This document shows positions 1-13,207 of a DNA stretch of 61,353 bases, piece after piece. The notes beneath the pieces are model-generated. The model saw nothing but the letters and a program-made list of their open reading frames with translations, made no database searches and was not told the DNA's origin. The DNA comes from Sporodiniella umbellata (lineage: Eukaryota; Mucoromycota; Mucoromycetes; Mucorales; Rhizopodaceae): contig JAIXMR010000107.1 of assembly GCA_025677835.1 (NCBI GenBank), positions 35,001 to 96,353 of the forward strand, given 5' to 3'. Positions within the stretch are counted from its first letter, which is position 1. Every line of letters starts with the position of its first letter. Made by a program: the position numbers and the translations under genes.

Positions 1-40
1 GCAACCTGTACCCAGTGTCCACTCTGCCTTTTCTTGGTCA

Positions 41-43
41 CAC

Positions 44-82
<39 letters not shown>

Positions 83-129
83 TATATACACATACACACA
101 CATATATACACATACACACACAAACATAC
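41..129. repeat. TA/CA dinucleotide microsatellite
   Basis: An alternating TA tract runs into CA-rich repeats with interspersed TATA. It lies just past the 3' end of the AFG1-like gene. The rest of 1-255 shows no coding signal. Confidence 0.9.
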
Positions 130-255
130 ATACACTGCATTAGATCTTATGCTAAGGAGCTTGTTTTTCGGTGACTCCTTTCTTTAGGGGGGTTCTCCTG
201 AATAGTTTAAAAAGAGCAAAAGAAAACGTTGAGAGATTTCTAAAGAAGGTTGTAT

Positions 256-1688
256 TTATAGACATGAGCGCTGTTTGAGTTCCCCACGCACCCAATCGGT
301 ACTCTGCATCTGGATGAGTCTGGACAGGGCTCTTTGGAAGGCAAAGGCTTCCTCTTGACCGGTAAAGAGGGGCGAGGTGATATCCTGAGTGTCGGCAAAG
401 TCGCCCAAGTCATGTCGCATCTGCTCTTCCATCTCTTCCTTTCCCTCTTCCGCATTAAAGATTTCCAACATCGAGTTCTCTGCGCTGGCCACCAACGTCA
501 CATGCGACTCGTACATGGCATCGATGAACGTTATAAACCGACGGGCCTCGGGTCGATGCTTCATTGTCATGCGTGGGATATCCGTCAAGATGACTGTATG
601 AAAGTGCTTGACCATCTCCAGATAGTCTGCAGCGCTCAGCGGCTGGGCGCACACGTCCGAGAACTTAACCTTGGCCACCCCATGGACCTGCTGGGGGATT
701 CGCAAGGTACGCGAAAGAAACGAGAGTTCCATCGGCTGCATCGTGGCGCCCCCTGTCAGTTTCCTGGTGATGGCCTCGATTTTTTGTTGGGTAGCGCGAT
801 TGAGTGGGTGGAAAAAGACAGGGGATTGGGCTCGCTCTATCTTTCGATAGTCCGTGCCACTGTCCAGACAGAGGACCTCGCATCGATCCAGTAACAGATC
901 AATACAGGGCAGAAACGAGGCACGCTGAATCCCGTTCTTGTAGAGCTCGGTCGGGTGGCGGTTCGAGGTCGTCACCAACACCACCCCGCGACTGTAAAGC
1001 GCTTCAAACAGGTGCCGTAGAATCATCGCGTCTGCAATATCCGTCACCTGGAACTCGTCAAAGCATAACACGTATGCCTCCTTCACCAGCGCGTCCGCAA
1101 TCGGTAGTAGCGCGTTCGCTTTGGGCTGCACTCGCTTAATCGCATGGATCCGCTGGTGGATGTCCAGCATAAACGCATGAAAATGAACCCGTCGCTTTCT
1201 CTTGATCGCTAACGTCTCGTAAAAGAGATCCATCACCATCGTCTTGCCCGTCCCTACATTCCCATACACATACACTGACCGTGGTGCTCCTCGGCTACTC
1301 GAAAACCAACTAAAAAGTGACCGCTCTTCCTGTCGAGGCTGATACCCTCCAAGCGCGTACCATAGCTCATCTAACCGCTTCACTACCTCGCGTTGGCCCT
1401 CATCCGATCGTACCGTGCCTGAATGACTTATCGCATCGTAGCGCATCAGTGGCGAGCCCTCTTCTAAAGCCAACAGCGTCAACACTTTTTCTTTTTTTTT
1501 CTTCATCGCTTACTTTCTCTCTGCACAGCCACCGGGCTCTCCACCACTGCTACTTTGGCTGCGCTGTCGGAATACACTCTTTGGCTTATCGCCCCTGGTA
1601 AAGGTCGTGTCCTAAGCCGTTGACCTGCAACAAACATAGCTTTCGATTTGGGGATCCATCGCCATGCTCTTTGCAACATTAACACCAT
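256..1688 (-). CDS. AFG1: AFG1-like mitochondrial AAA+ ATPase
   Basis: A member of the AFG1/LACE1 family, mitochondrial inner-membrane P-loop ATPases tied to turnover of respiratory-chain subunits. The Walker A motif GNVGTGKT is near residues 133-140 and Walker B (CFDEF followed by QVTD) near 199-203; the family opening (GSPLMRYD) and the TSNRHP segment after Walker B are also present. In the proposed model, exon 1 (1688-1514) encodes an Arg-rich, acid-poor N-terminus ([12 protein letters not shown]) that suits a mitochondrial presequence. Exon 2 (1484-256) carries the whole ATPase domain, for about 467 aa. The join needs a 29-nt intron (GTAAGC to AAAAAG), unusually short. Without it, translation could start at 1506 but would lose the presequence. 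Family confidence is high; the 5' structure is uncertain. Confidence 0.9.
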
Positions 1689-1744
1689 TAAAAAAAAAAA
1701 AAAAACAAGAAAAAAAAAAAAAAAAAAAAAGAATAAAAAGAAAA

Positions 1745-1921
1745 CAGTTACACACTCATTTACCTCACGAGGGTCGCCCTCGCTAGAAGGTTTAGCCAAA
1801 TCTTTTGGAAACCAACGTGACTGTGGGTGAGTTCCTTCACTACGATGCGGTCATCGTCAGAGTCTATCAGTTGATCTCCCCTTCTGTTTACATGAAAGCG
1901 CTTTATTTTTTTTTCTTAAAA

Positions 1922-1955
<34 letters not shown>

Positions 1956-2066
1956 TGGAGGCTAGCGCCATTCGCCATATCTTCCAAAATCTTCTCGCGT
2001 GGAGATGGATCCAATGCCTTCGGTATAATACTTTCTTCTCTGTTTCTTTTGTTCTTTTAAAAGCAG
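1745..2066 (-). other. Coding-like segments, no complete gene model
   Basis: Two stretches on the minus strand read like protein. About 2045-1965 encodes KALDPSPREKILEDMANGAS, and about 1880-1745 encodes LIDSDDDRIVVKELTHSHVG followed by FQKIWLNLLARA and a stop. Between them lies an (ATT)n tract with no usable GT donor, so they cannot be joined with canonical splice sites. They may be 3' exons of the 2158-2397 reading frame, or a decayed gene. I do not recognise the family. Confidence 0.35.
1921..1954. repeat. (AAT)n trinucleotide microsatellite
   Basis: About eleven AAT units on the plus strand (ATT on the minus strand), directly abutting a coding-like minus-strand segment. Confidence 0.9.
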
Positions 2067-2157
2067 ACTCTATTATTATTATTATTTTTACAAAAGGATA
2101 AGATCGTTAGCGACCTCTTTTTTTTTTTTTCTTTGTTGAGCAGTTTTTCTATACTCG

Positions 2158-2397
2158 TTATTTTACGTCTATTTGATTAGCGTCTAAAAAGGTGGGCACC
2201 GTGGACACTTCCGATGGAGTTGCAATTTTGGTGACTTGGTGTTTGCCCTCTTTGAATGTCACGCCCAAGTCCCGCAAGGCAGCCAATCGTTCGTTTCCCA
2301 TCGGCATAGACCGGATTGACTTGGGTGAGCCTTCTTCGTAAAAGTAATTGGAACTCTGCCCGAGTTCGGTGTAAAATCGAGAATTATAAGGATTCAT
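2158..2397 (-). CDS. Small hypothetical protein (possibly first exon)
   Basis: A 79-codon reading frame starting MNPYNSRFYTELGQSSNYFY. It is rich in Ser, Thr, Glu and Lys, with no membrane segment or signal peptide, and I do not recognise it. Near its end, ATA GAC is followed by GTAAAA, a usable donor, so this may be exon 1 of a longer gene running into the coding-like segments at 1745-2066. A TTTTAAAAG acceptor near 2045 would keep the frame. The balanced composition and lack of homopolymer favour a real gene over a chance frame. Confidence 0.5.
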   Translation of the reverse strand: MNPYNSRFYTELGQSSNYFYEEGSPKSIRSMPMGNERLAALRDLGVTFKEGKHQVTKIATPSEVSTVPTFLDANQIDVK

Positions 2398-2455
2398 CTA
2401 AAGCTAACGAAAAATAAACGGAAAAGAAATAACAAAAAAAAAAAAAAGAAAAACT

Positions 2456-2587
2456 TTAATAAAATAAGGTGATCAGAATCGCATAAATCAAGAAATATAG
2501 AACTCCGTTGGCGTGCATAAAACCTTTTTCTGGCGGTTCTTTAAGCAACAGGAGACGTCGTTCTTTGGGCTGACCTTGTTGTTGGCT
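2456..2587 (-). CDS. C-terminal exon of a small tail-anchored protein
   Basis: An open frame ends at TAA (2456-2458) and encodes a charged stretch (PKERRLLLLKEPPEKGF) followed by a hydrophobic C-terminus (GVLYFLIYAILITLFY), as in a tail-anchored or single-pass membrane protein. The frame is closed upstream at 2588-2590, so an acceptor such as the AAG near 2585 or the CAG near 2571 is required. I could not fix the upstream exons in 2600-2800. The family is not recognised. Confidence 0.4.
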   Translation of the reverse strand, partial: SQQQGQPKERRLLLLKEPPEKGFMHANGVLYFLIYAILITLFY

Positions 2588-2699
2588 TCATGCAAGAGCG
2601 TTGGCTGAAGTGAATCAATTCCAGCTCTTAAGGTTGAACAAATCAAAACCTCTCATCCACAACCCTCGCGCTGGTCCCATTGACGCGGGTTCTGAAATC

Positions 2700-3493
2700 A
2701 CAGGGTCATTCGACAACTGTCATTTATTTTTACCACCCAGGTTAAGGAGACTTTGCATAGAGAGACTGGAAATCATGCCCGTCACACGACAAATACAGAA
2801 CACTTTGAAGAATCAGACAGAAACACATCTAAATCTAGGAACAGTTTTCATAAAACCTTTTTTTTTTTTTTTTTTTTTTTTTGGCCTAATGGAGTACAAA
2901 TGACAACAGGCAATAAACTAAAATAACGCTTTTAGGCTGGGATACCCTGTGTGGGAATGGTTCACCGCTTGTTTGTTTTAGTACCTTGGCTGATTTCGTT
3001 ATTTTATCAACACAAAGAATACTCTCTAAATAAACAAACTGTAAAGAAACCAGAGTACGGAAATAAACATCTCATCTTTATTTTTTCTTTTAAAACTCTA
3101 CAACACTTTTACATCACATAAGCTGAAAGTGGACCTACAGTTTCGGTTTTGTTTCTTTGCATAGCTTGTACTTTGTTTTCAAAGATAAAAAGCGCTGAAA
3201 ATTATACTTTACAGACCATTGGTTTGTTTGCTACAGAAGGGGATTCCTTCAAAGAGGGGGAGATAGTTTGTCCATACAGTCTATAAAGCAATCGCTTGCA
3301 GAAAAAAAAAAAAAACACACTGTGCGTATATTTAAACATACACTCAAGGTATTTAAGAGCATATGCAGAAAAAAGGGTACAATTATCAACTACTCATTTC
3401 ACATAGCATCCAACCAAACGCTTCAAGAAGAAAAAGTAAAGCAGGAATAAAACTTTTACAAAAGCCCCAAGCATTAATAACCTTTTTTTTTCT
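2700..3493. other. No gene recognised
   Basis: AT-rich sequence with a poly(T) run near 2860-2882. I see no convincing coding segment. Confidence 0.5.
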
Positions 3494-4390
3494 CTATAGG
3501 ATAGAATATCGAGCAACTTGGAGCACGATTGGATATTTTTTAAATAGCATACATTGTTCATATTGATAGGGGGAGGTATCGCCACTTACGGCAGTTGAAA
3601 CACTACAATCTAAAATGGTTAATGTAGACTTACATAGAGTCAATTCAACACGATCCAGTTAAAATAATGTTACTTTACGGAACGCCTTACCTCGAAATAA
3701 CATGGCTTGCAACATCATCTTTCTATAAAGACAATCGTAGCTCAAAGGTGTCATTTGACCAACACAAGAACCTGCTTGAAATGCTGCTTATACCAAAAAC
3801 GACTCTAAGCATATTTTTGCTTTGTCTTGGCAAAGAAAGGCCTTCTTGTTCATTATCAATCAAAGGCAGTGTGATGTAGACCTGTTTATTTGAATAGAAG
3901 CAAACATCAAAAGGGTGAATAAACGTTGACCGAAATCTCTATTCTTTTTACAAAATAATAAAAACCTGTTATATCATGGCCTATGTATCACCAAATATAT
4001 GTAATGACAGTAGACCTTATGCTGTTTGTCTTGATGATTTCCCAGGTGACAAAACAAAACACCCAAAAAAGGGGGGAGGAGGCGGTATTATAACTTCTTG
4101 AATACAGCTTTTTCAGGTTCCAACTTGCTTATCAGCAGCACTGCCTTAACAGCTCCTCTTTCAAAGTAGTACGTAACCCGATGGCTTTAAAATCCAAAAA
4201 TGTCTATAAATGACGTGAAAGCGAAAACAGTGCAGTAAAAAGACTGAGGTATAATTCATTAAACCAATATTGATACAAGGCCAATGGAAGCCTGGATCTG
4301 GGCCAATACTCTTTTTCTGTCAACTATCGATGGTTCATCATCGTAGAATCCAAGATCATCGAACTTTTACTCAAAGACGATAAAATAAAC
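3494..4390 (-). CDS. Candidate intron-rich gene, 3' exons only
   Basis: Three minus-strand exons join in phase. Exon 3881-3772 begins VYITLPLIDNEQEGLSLPRQ. Exon 3722-3691 encodes KMMLQAMLFR. Exon 3609-3494 encodes DCSVSTAVSGDTSPYQYEQC and ends VARYSIL before TAG. Acceptors are CAG, ATAG and TTTTAG; donors are GTTCTT (weak) and GTAAGG. Upstream coding-like pieces occur near 4190-4095 (SHRVTYYFERGAVKAVLL) and 4390-4290 (FDDLGFYDDEPSIVDRKR), but their joins are unresolved and an in-frame stop lies just before the latter. I recognise no family. It could be a genuine fast-evolving gene or a relic. Confidence 0.4.
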
Positions 4391-4399
4391 ACAAAGACT

Positions 4400-5132
4400 C
4401 CTTTCATCTCTAAATCTGTTGTTATTGTGGTTACTATAAATGCAAGCAAGAGGATTGGGAAATATTGGTTGAAATCATACACAGATAAAGTTACAAACTG
4501 TCTCAATGTCACATACTATATACAAACCAGGTAAAGGTACCGTTGCCTTACTTTGCCATAGCAAATTCAAGGTGGAAAACTATCCATGTGTTTGGAATGA
4601 GAAAGAGTTGCAAAGAACAAGTGACAAAGACAATAGAATACCTGTTCCCAAAAAAAAAATAAAAAAATCTTTTACATCTTATTCTTGGACTTATTCGGAT
4701 ACTTTTCTGTCTCCCTATTCTTTGCCTTTGAACAGCACGTCAACGAAAAATCATTTGGAAATTCACTCATCTCTTTTCCCTCTCTCCTCCTTTTTTTTTT
4801 TTTTTTTTTTTTTTGGTCTTTTCGATAAAACAATGTATGAAAGGGTTTTTGCCGTTAGACAAGATTACTCTGGTTTGAAACAAACGTCCCTAGACTGAGA
4901 TGAGCCCTTTTTTTTAAATAAAAATAAAAGCCAACAGTTTCTTCCTAAAGAAAGAGTGGTATGGATCTAGTCTTTAAACATACATCTACTTTTGTAGAAT
5001 TATTTAAGACTCCTAGCACCAGCCTGTTAAATTATGCTATGCTTGACCTGGGCCAATTAAAATAATCCTAGTAGTAGAGTGCTTTTTTTTTTTTTATATT
5101 TTATTTTCTTTTTACAACGAAACAAAACTACA
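4400..5132. other. Gap, possible 5' part of the candidate gene
   Basis: Contains poly(T) runs near 4791-4814 and 5083-5095. A short minus-strand frame beginning MSEFPNDFSLTCC near 4770 could be a first exon of the candidate gene at 3494-4390, but this is weak. Confidence 0.3.
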
Positions 5133-6433
5133 ATGGCATCCCATACTGCTGGACCTACAGGTATTCTTTCGTTACTCTTTTGTTTTTCTTAGTTTCTTGT
5201 AGGGTTACATAACGTGGTCGCAACAAAGTTTTTGATGGTGTTGATTGGCACATTGTCTGTCTCAGCATCCATATTGAGACTGAAGCACTGCTTTCATTTA
5301 CAACTCATTCCTCACTTGTCTACACAGCATCAAGTAAGAAAACAAAAATCGATATTCACCAGATTTTGTTCACTTTTTTTTTTTTTTGTTTACTTTTGAC
5401 AAACGCAAAAAGTTTTGGAGATTGTTGACATCTCACCTTGTTTTCAGTAACTCTGGAGACTTCATGTTTGGCACCTTATTATTGTACATGCTGCGAGTCA
5501 TAGAGAGACAGTATGGGACTACCAAATACTCTTCGTTTTTGTTTGTAGCTCTTGTATTATCGACTTTTTTTGAAGTGAGTGCGCTGGTGATCGGCAAAAA
5601 TATTGGGCTTGAGAGGATACAAGGCGGACCGTGAGTATTCTATAGAGGTTGTTGACTACATAAACTCATTGTAACACACATATCTATGTACCCCAACACA
5701 GGTATGCCTTGATATTCGCATCCCTTTACCAGTATTATCGTATCGTGCCAGTCACCTATCGGTTTAGAATTTTCGGGCTTACAATGACAGACAAGCTGTA
5801 TATCTATGTCCTGGCATCTCACATTGCCTTTTCTGGCTGGATCCAAACCTTTGTTCCCGCCATGTGCGGATTACTGACAGGGGCACTGTACAGAACAGAC
5901 GTTGGACATATCAAACGCTGGCGATTTCCAATGATTTTAAGATCGTTGGCTAAAATAGCCATCGTGCCTTTCTTTTCAGCCTCACCTAACCCTCGCTCTT
6001 CAACTGCCGTACCAATACAACGACCCATTATTGCTAACCTAGGCTCGGTCAACAGCCTTTTGGGAAACGGACTGTCTAATGAAAATGCGACGGAAACAGA
6101 AACTACAGATGGATCTGCCAACAGGCCTGCCGCTCGCTCTTCTACTGTCAGAGTAAAAAATACAACTGCTACATACACACCAATAGATGCTCATGATTTC
6201 TTTTTGCACAGGAGTACTTTGATACTATCACCAACCGAGATGTGGCAGGCTCAGGTTTGGAGCCGCCTTCGCCAGAACACACACGGATCTTAATGACCAT
6301 GTTTCCAGACCACCCAAGAGAGACAATCACTAGAGCTCAGGCCTCAGCCCATAACGATTTGAACAGATCAGTAGAAATAATGCTAAATACACCATCTCCT
6401 ATCAGAGAAAGCAGTAGCAGCAGACCCACATAG
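5133..6433 (+). CDS. Rhomboid-like UBA-domain membrane protein (UBAC2/DSC2 type)
   Basis: Five exons (5133-5160, 5203-5333, 5413-5630, 5702-6152, 6212-6433) join in phase to give about 349 aa. The N-terminal two thirds is a multi-pass pseudo-rhomboid fold of the UBAC2/DSC2 family, with FWRLLTSHLVFSN, the LLYMLRVIERQYGTTKY segment and GGPYALIFASLYQYYRIVP. A Ser/Thr/Asn-rich linker precedes a C-terminal UBA-like helix bundle (EHTRILMTMFPDHPRETI). Relatives act in ER or Golgi membrane E3 complexes (ERAD, Dsc) and recognise ubiquitin or transmembrane substrates. Which of the two complexes it serves cannot be told here. Confidence 0.85.
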
Positions 6434-7020
6434 ACATTCAAATCCATTGTAAAGCCACTTGACGTTCTTTTTTCGTAAAAAGAACCTGTAGATAGTGAAC
6501 CAATACCCCCCCCCTCCCTCTTTTAACCACAGTCTGCTTAGATAGATTTGAATCCCAATTTTAGACTCTTTATTGTACTGTTCTTTTTATTACTGTAACT
6601 AAAATACGAAAAAGCTTTTGTAAAGTAAACGTAATTTTTCTGCTCTTCTCATTTTGCACTGCGGAAAAGCTGGGTGGGGAAATCGTCGGCCCGTAAGAGC
6701 ACCTTCGGGTAGGATGACTACCATAAAAAAGCACGGCAAAAACCGCTTGTTTTCCGGGCTGCTGATTGGTCACGGTAGATAGAGTGAATTCAACCCTTGT
6801 TGAAGAAAAGGCGAATACTTACACTTACCTGCAGCCTTGGATGATTGAAATTGTATTAAGCATCGTTGACTGGCTGTTGGCTTCCGCTATTTGCCTTTTT
6901 TTTTTTTCTAAAAAAAAAAAAAAACGCTGTGCGGACTTGGCCCCTGTGCAGGGTCAAATAAATAAATAAAAAAAAAAAGTAATTTTTTTTTTTTTTTCTT
7001 TGTTTCATTTTAAGCTTCTA
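6434..7020. other. Intergenic, no gene recognised
   Basis: Holds the 3' flank of the rhomboid-UBA gene and the promoter of the FAM210-like gene. There is a C run near 6507 and A/T runs near 6897-6924 and 6968-6997. No convincing open frame. Confidence 0.5.
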
Positions 7021-7674
7021 ATGTCAGTTCGATCTCCATTTATTTTTCACCGTCTTTTGAGACAAAACATTAGCAGCACTGCATTTCAACCCAACTTGCA
7101 ACCAAGATCCGCACTTGGCAGAAAGGCTTCGAGTCCTCTTTTCGTCCGAGCACAACCCAAGCGCTTTTATACCACACCGATCGAGAATAAAGAAGAACTA
7201 AAAAAGATATCCAACCTGGTGTCTTCTCCTGAAGTCATCAAAGCTGCTAAAGCAGAACCTAAAACATCAAAGCTAAAAGAACTCTCAAAAAAATATGGCG
7301 CTGTGGGTATTCTAGTTTATCTGGGTGTCGGTGCAATAGATTTAGGAATCACCTTTGGTGTTATCCAATTCGCTGGTCTAGAGAAAGTAAAAACACTGGA
7401 AAAAGGTGCTTTGGAGATTGTTCGCAATGCAGGTGAAAAGATCGGATTCCATACACAAACGCCAATCACAATAGATATGCCAGAAAAAGACGATGAAAAC
7501 CCATCTTTTACTTCGGTTTTCATATTGGCTTACGGTATTCACAAAACTCTTTTGCTACCTGTCAGATTAGGTATCACAGCAGCCATCACACCGGCCATTG
7601 TTCGCAAAATTCACCAACTAGGGTGGGCTCGCTATTTTCCAAAACTTTTAGGCGCTGCTACAGCAACTAAATAA
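7021..7674 (+). CDS. FAM210-like mitochondrial membrane protein (DUF1279)
   Basis: Intronless, 217 aa, starting at the first ATG (MSVRSPFIFHRLLRQN). The N-terminus is rich in Arg and Ser and poor in acidic residues up to about residue 50 (QPKRFYTTP), as in a mitochondrial presequence. The core has the DUF1279 signature: KELSKKYGAVGILVYLGVG, a hydrophobic GAIDLGITFGVIQFAG segment, then a second hydrophobic helix near residues 165-195 ending in a PAIVRKIHQLGW motif. FAM210 relatives sit in mitochondria and affect mitochondrial protein expression; the molecular activity is not established from sequence. Confidence 0.85.
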   Translation: MSVRSPFIFHRLLRQNISSTAFQPNLQPRSALGRKASSPLFVRAQPKRFYTTPIENKEELKKISNLVSSPEVIKAAKAEPKTSKLKELSKKYGAVGILVYLGVGAIDLGITFGVIQFAGLEKVKTLEKGALEIVRNAGEKIGFHTQTPITIDMPEKDDENPSFTSVFILAYGIHKTLLLPVRLGITAAITPAIVRKIHQLGWARYFPKLLGAATATK

Positions 7675-7726
7675 TGATAATAATAACAATAATAACAATA
7701 ATAATAATAATAATAATAATAACAAT
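7675..7726. repeat. AAT/AAC trinucleotide repeat
   Basis: Immediately follows the FAM210-like stop codon and probably lies in its 3' UTR. Confidence 0.8.
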
Positions 7727-7814
7727 AAAAACAGATAGAGATAGAAATACTATGTATTGCACAAAGAGGGTAGCTTTTTTTTTTGGTATTCTGGCTGCTC
7801 TCCTTTATTGAAAA

Positions 7815-10800
7815 CTACAAGTAAAAATTCTTGACATCGTTAGCACCAAAGGGCTCACTGCATGTGGGGCAACGTCTTTGTCGAGTTTCCAATCTAGCAT
7901 CAATACAGCTTTTGCAAAATGTGTGCATGCATCTGACCAGGATATGACTTCTAAACCTTGTACGACATGTATTGCATTTGAGAAGTGCCTAGAAAAAAGT
8001 TGGAGTCACTTCAAAAAAAAAAAAAACATAGTGTACTTACTCGTAGCTCGTCACACTCCTCTGCTAGCTGCTCCTCCATTGGGTTGTCACCTTGAGATAT
8101 TTTTTCCCATTTCTTTTTCATTTTATCGTAACTCTCTTTTGTGTTTTCCTGTAGCTGTCTTTCTTCGTCAAATGCCTTTGTTTTTTCTTTCAACATTTTC
8201 TGTAGCTATTGTCAAGAGGTTAAGTAAAAACAGGATATACTTGATCGTACACATAAGAATATATATGTCTTACCTCTAACAGCATTATGTCGTTTTGGTC
8301 TATAGTCACTCGGTAATCATCACAAACGTGTGAGATATCCTCCAAATCGATCCTATCCTCTTCTATATTTCTATTCAGCTTTCTAAGCTCACTTTCTTTT
8401 TCAACCTATCACCGATTTTAGCGAGCATGTCTATAGAATAGTGTCAAAAACGTACGACTCGGATCTCCAGATTTTTTTCTTTTTCTTCTAGTTGTTTGAT
8501 CAGCTCTTGTTGTTTTTCTTTTGTAATTTTTAAAGAAGCCACTGTAGAAATTTGCTTTTCTTTTGCTGACAATAATGAGCCAAACGTTTGAGCATATTTC
8601 AAAGTCTTGTGTTTCCAAAAAAAAAAAAAAAAAAAAAGTTAGCTGATGTACGTTGACGATTGGCATTTTTACCTCAGCCTGTAACTTCAATATCTGGTCT
8701 CGTTTTTGATTAAAGTCAAATATTCTTTTGCTTTGTTGTTCCTCAAGTTTTCCATAGATACTGGCTACTCGATCTATTTCTTCTAAAAGATGGCCTTCGT
8801 TTTTCTCAAAAAAATCGGCCATGAGCGTTGCTTTTCGAGATTCTTCAAGAGCTTGATCGTACTCTTTAACTAAAGCATGAGAGCTATGTTTTTCTAGTGC
8901 TTTTTGTAAACTATCTGAATCAAACTGAAGAATGTTTTCAAAGTCCCTTTTTTCTATTAGTTCTATACTCGACAACAAGATGTTCATTTGCCTGTTTTTC
9001 TTTGTTAATTTATGTTGCGTCAATTTCCCTTTAAAGCACTTACTTTAGTTGTTCTTTTAAATTATTATACATAGTTGCTTCCTTTTCAAATGGACCAGCC
9101 ATTTCTTGTTCGTTTTTTAATTTATCAATCCGACTTTCCAAAGACAAGATCCGTGTCTTTCCCTGAGCAGCAAACGATATAATTCTCTCTTGGTTCTCTT
9201 TTTCCCGACCCTCTTTTGCTTTCTGTTCATCTACCAGTGACTGAAAGCTATCCCTTTGTCCACGAATTCGATTCAAGTCACCTTCGATCCTCCTGATTTC
9301 TGCTTCTAGTGTTGCATTTTGAGATGCTTTTTCAGTTTTTACTTGGTCTATGAGTTGTTTTCTAGTTGCAGACATGCCATCCAGATCGCGTTCCAGTTCC
9401 ACTCTTCGTTGTTCCAGATCGTGACAACGACTCCTGTAGTGATCGATTGAAAGTTGTAGAGTCCTGATGTATTCTGTTTCCAACAGTTGTTCTTCGCTGA
9501 GCTTAAACATAGATAGAAGTCTATCCTCATGCTGTAGAAGTGTTTGGCGATCTTTTTTTAGAGCTTCGATTTCTTTTTCTCTTGCCGATAAAACAGCTCT
9601 ATGCTCTTCAATTTGCGCTTTGACTGTTTGTTCTTCAGTGGAGGACCCCTGAAAAACAGTTAAAACCCTTTCAAAACTTTTTTTATTCTGTACTTCTAAG
9701 AAAATATCCATTGCTTCTTTTTTTGCTACTGGTTCTTCATTAGTTGTTGGTATTTCATTGTTAGTATTGCCGCCTTCCGTTATCTCCCCTAAACCGCCTT
9801 GTTCTAAAGCCATTACTGTTTTGCTTTTTGCGCGGTCTTTTTTTTTGCAAAGACTCGACAGTTCTTGAACACAGATCTCCAGTTTTTCCACACCGTGTTT
9901 AAGCTGTCTTTTTGCTGACGCAACATCTCCCTCTGCTGTCTGAGTCTGTTCTACCAAACTTTCCAGTTTTTGTTGCAACTCTTTTGCTACTTGCTCACCA
10001 CGCTGATAGCTTTCTTCAAGATCAACCATTTCACTCTTGAGCCAGTCAGATATAATAACGCGTCTAAGCATAATGTCATCTTCCAATCTGTATTTTCTTT
10101 CAATTAATTCGGCTTGTTTACTCCAACTCTCTAATCTAGTAAGTGCCTTGGTTCCAAGTTCCTTGATGGATAATAAACTATTGTAGCACCAGTCTTTTTG
10201 TTGGTCAATGTTCATCTCATTAAGTAAAGGTGCTATACAACAATCGTTTACATTCATAGTAAATTCGTTTTTTGTTTTTTTTTACTTGATGGTTCTGGTA
10301 AATCGAGATTAACAAGTATTTTAGCCATAAATAGAATTTCGTTTTGAATCTGTTAATTTTTTAGATGACTTTGTGTTTTTGGATTCTCTTTTTTTTTTTT
10401 TTTTTTTTTTTATTTTACTAGATTCCAGTTGATGCGTAAAAGACTTTGATTCGTTTCTCTATTTATAAACTTGTGCTCAAGCGCTTCGTGTTTGTTTTCT
10501 AAATAGTTTACTTCGTCCTATCAAAACGTTATTATTCAAAATAGCTAAATCTTGAGCGTTTGTTCTTTACCTTTGCAGAGCGCATATGAGTTAGTAAAGC
10601 CTCTTTCGAATACGTATCAAGATCAATCTAAAAGTAAAATGAGCTTTTGTTTGTTTGCTTTTTTTTTAAAAAAAAAAAGTGTATACCGGAAAGTCTACAT
10701 GAGAGATGGGGAAGTTTTCAATGGGTGTTGGGGGCTCAATGGGAGTACTTGGTGTCATAACAGTGTGAATGGCCATCGGGGCAGCAGTTTGTATAGCCAA

Positions 10801-10944
10801 CGGAGTAGTAGAATGGCTTGGTGGCTGCTGCACGTTCATTGAGCTAGTAAACCTTTTTTTAAGAGGTGGTCTAGTAGGTACTGAAGGCACAATGTCTTGA
10901 TTCACTTCATCCACGAAAGGACGCTTTCTTTCTGAAGGGTTCAT
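7815..10944 (-). CDS. BRE1: BRE1 E3 ubiquitin ligase for histone H2B
   Basis: Ten exons: 10944-10687, 10627-10571, 10517-10419, 10349-10286, 10232-9044, 8991-8673, 8605-8456, 8405-8274, 8205-8041 and 7988-7815. All phases agree, giving about 868 aa. Bre1 ubiquitylates histone H2B with Rad6 during transcription. The N-terminus has a Pro/Thr-rich region after NPSERKRPF and the family start IDLDTYSKEALLTHMRS. Nearly all the rest is coiled coil. The C-terminus is a C3HC4 RING: CNTCRTRF, then CMHTFCKSCID and CPTC, ending FGANDVKNFYL as in the family. It faces the polyubiquitin gene across a shared 1.26-kb region. Several introns carry long A/T homopolymers. Confidence 0.95.
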
Positions 10945-12897
<1,953 letters not shown>

Positions 12898-13207
12898 ATT
12901 ATTCATAAAGAAAAATAAAACATACACTGCCTTTACATATATTTTTTTGTTTTTATTATTTTACATGCAAAAAAAAAAAAAAAAAAAAAACTCTTAAAAA
13001 TTCGGGTCGTCTCTGTGTCTCTTTGTTTGTCTTTGTCTAAATAAATCAAATTCGGGAGGTCTGTTAGGCCCAACACCTAATTGAAAAAGAAGAAAGAAAA
13101 CGGTACAAAAGAAAGCAAGAATGAGAGAAAGGGGAGAGAAAAAAAAGGGGATAAAGAGAGGGAAGGAGAAGATAGACTGAGTATTGTACATCCTTGTGTG
13201 GTTTGAC

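Noticed and set aside
334..894. A 186-codon plus-strand frame opposite AFG1
   Set aside because: Overlaps the AFG1-like ATPase coding sequence on the other strand; no recognisable domain.
4506..4898. A 130-codon plus-strand frame
   Set aside because: Contains Lys- and Phe-homopolymer from A and T runs and no family features; the opposite strand is the more likely coding strand nearby.
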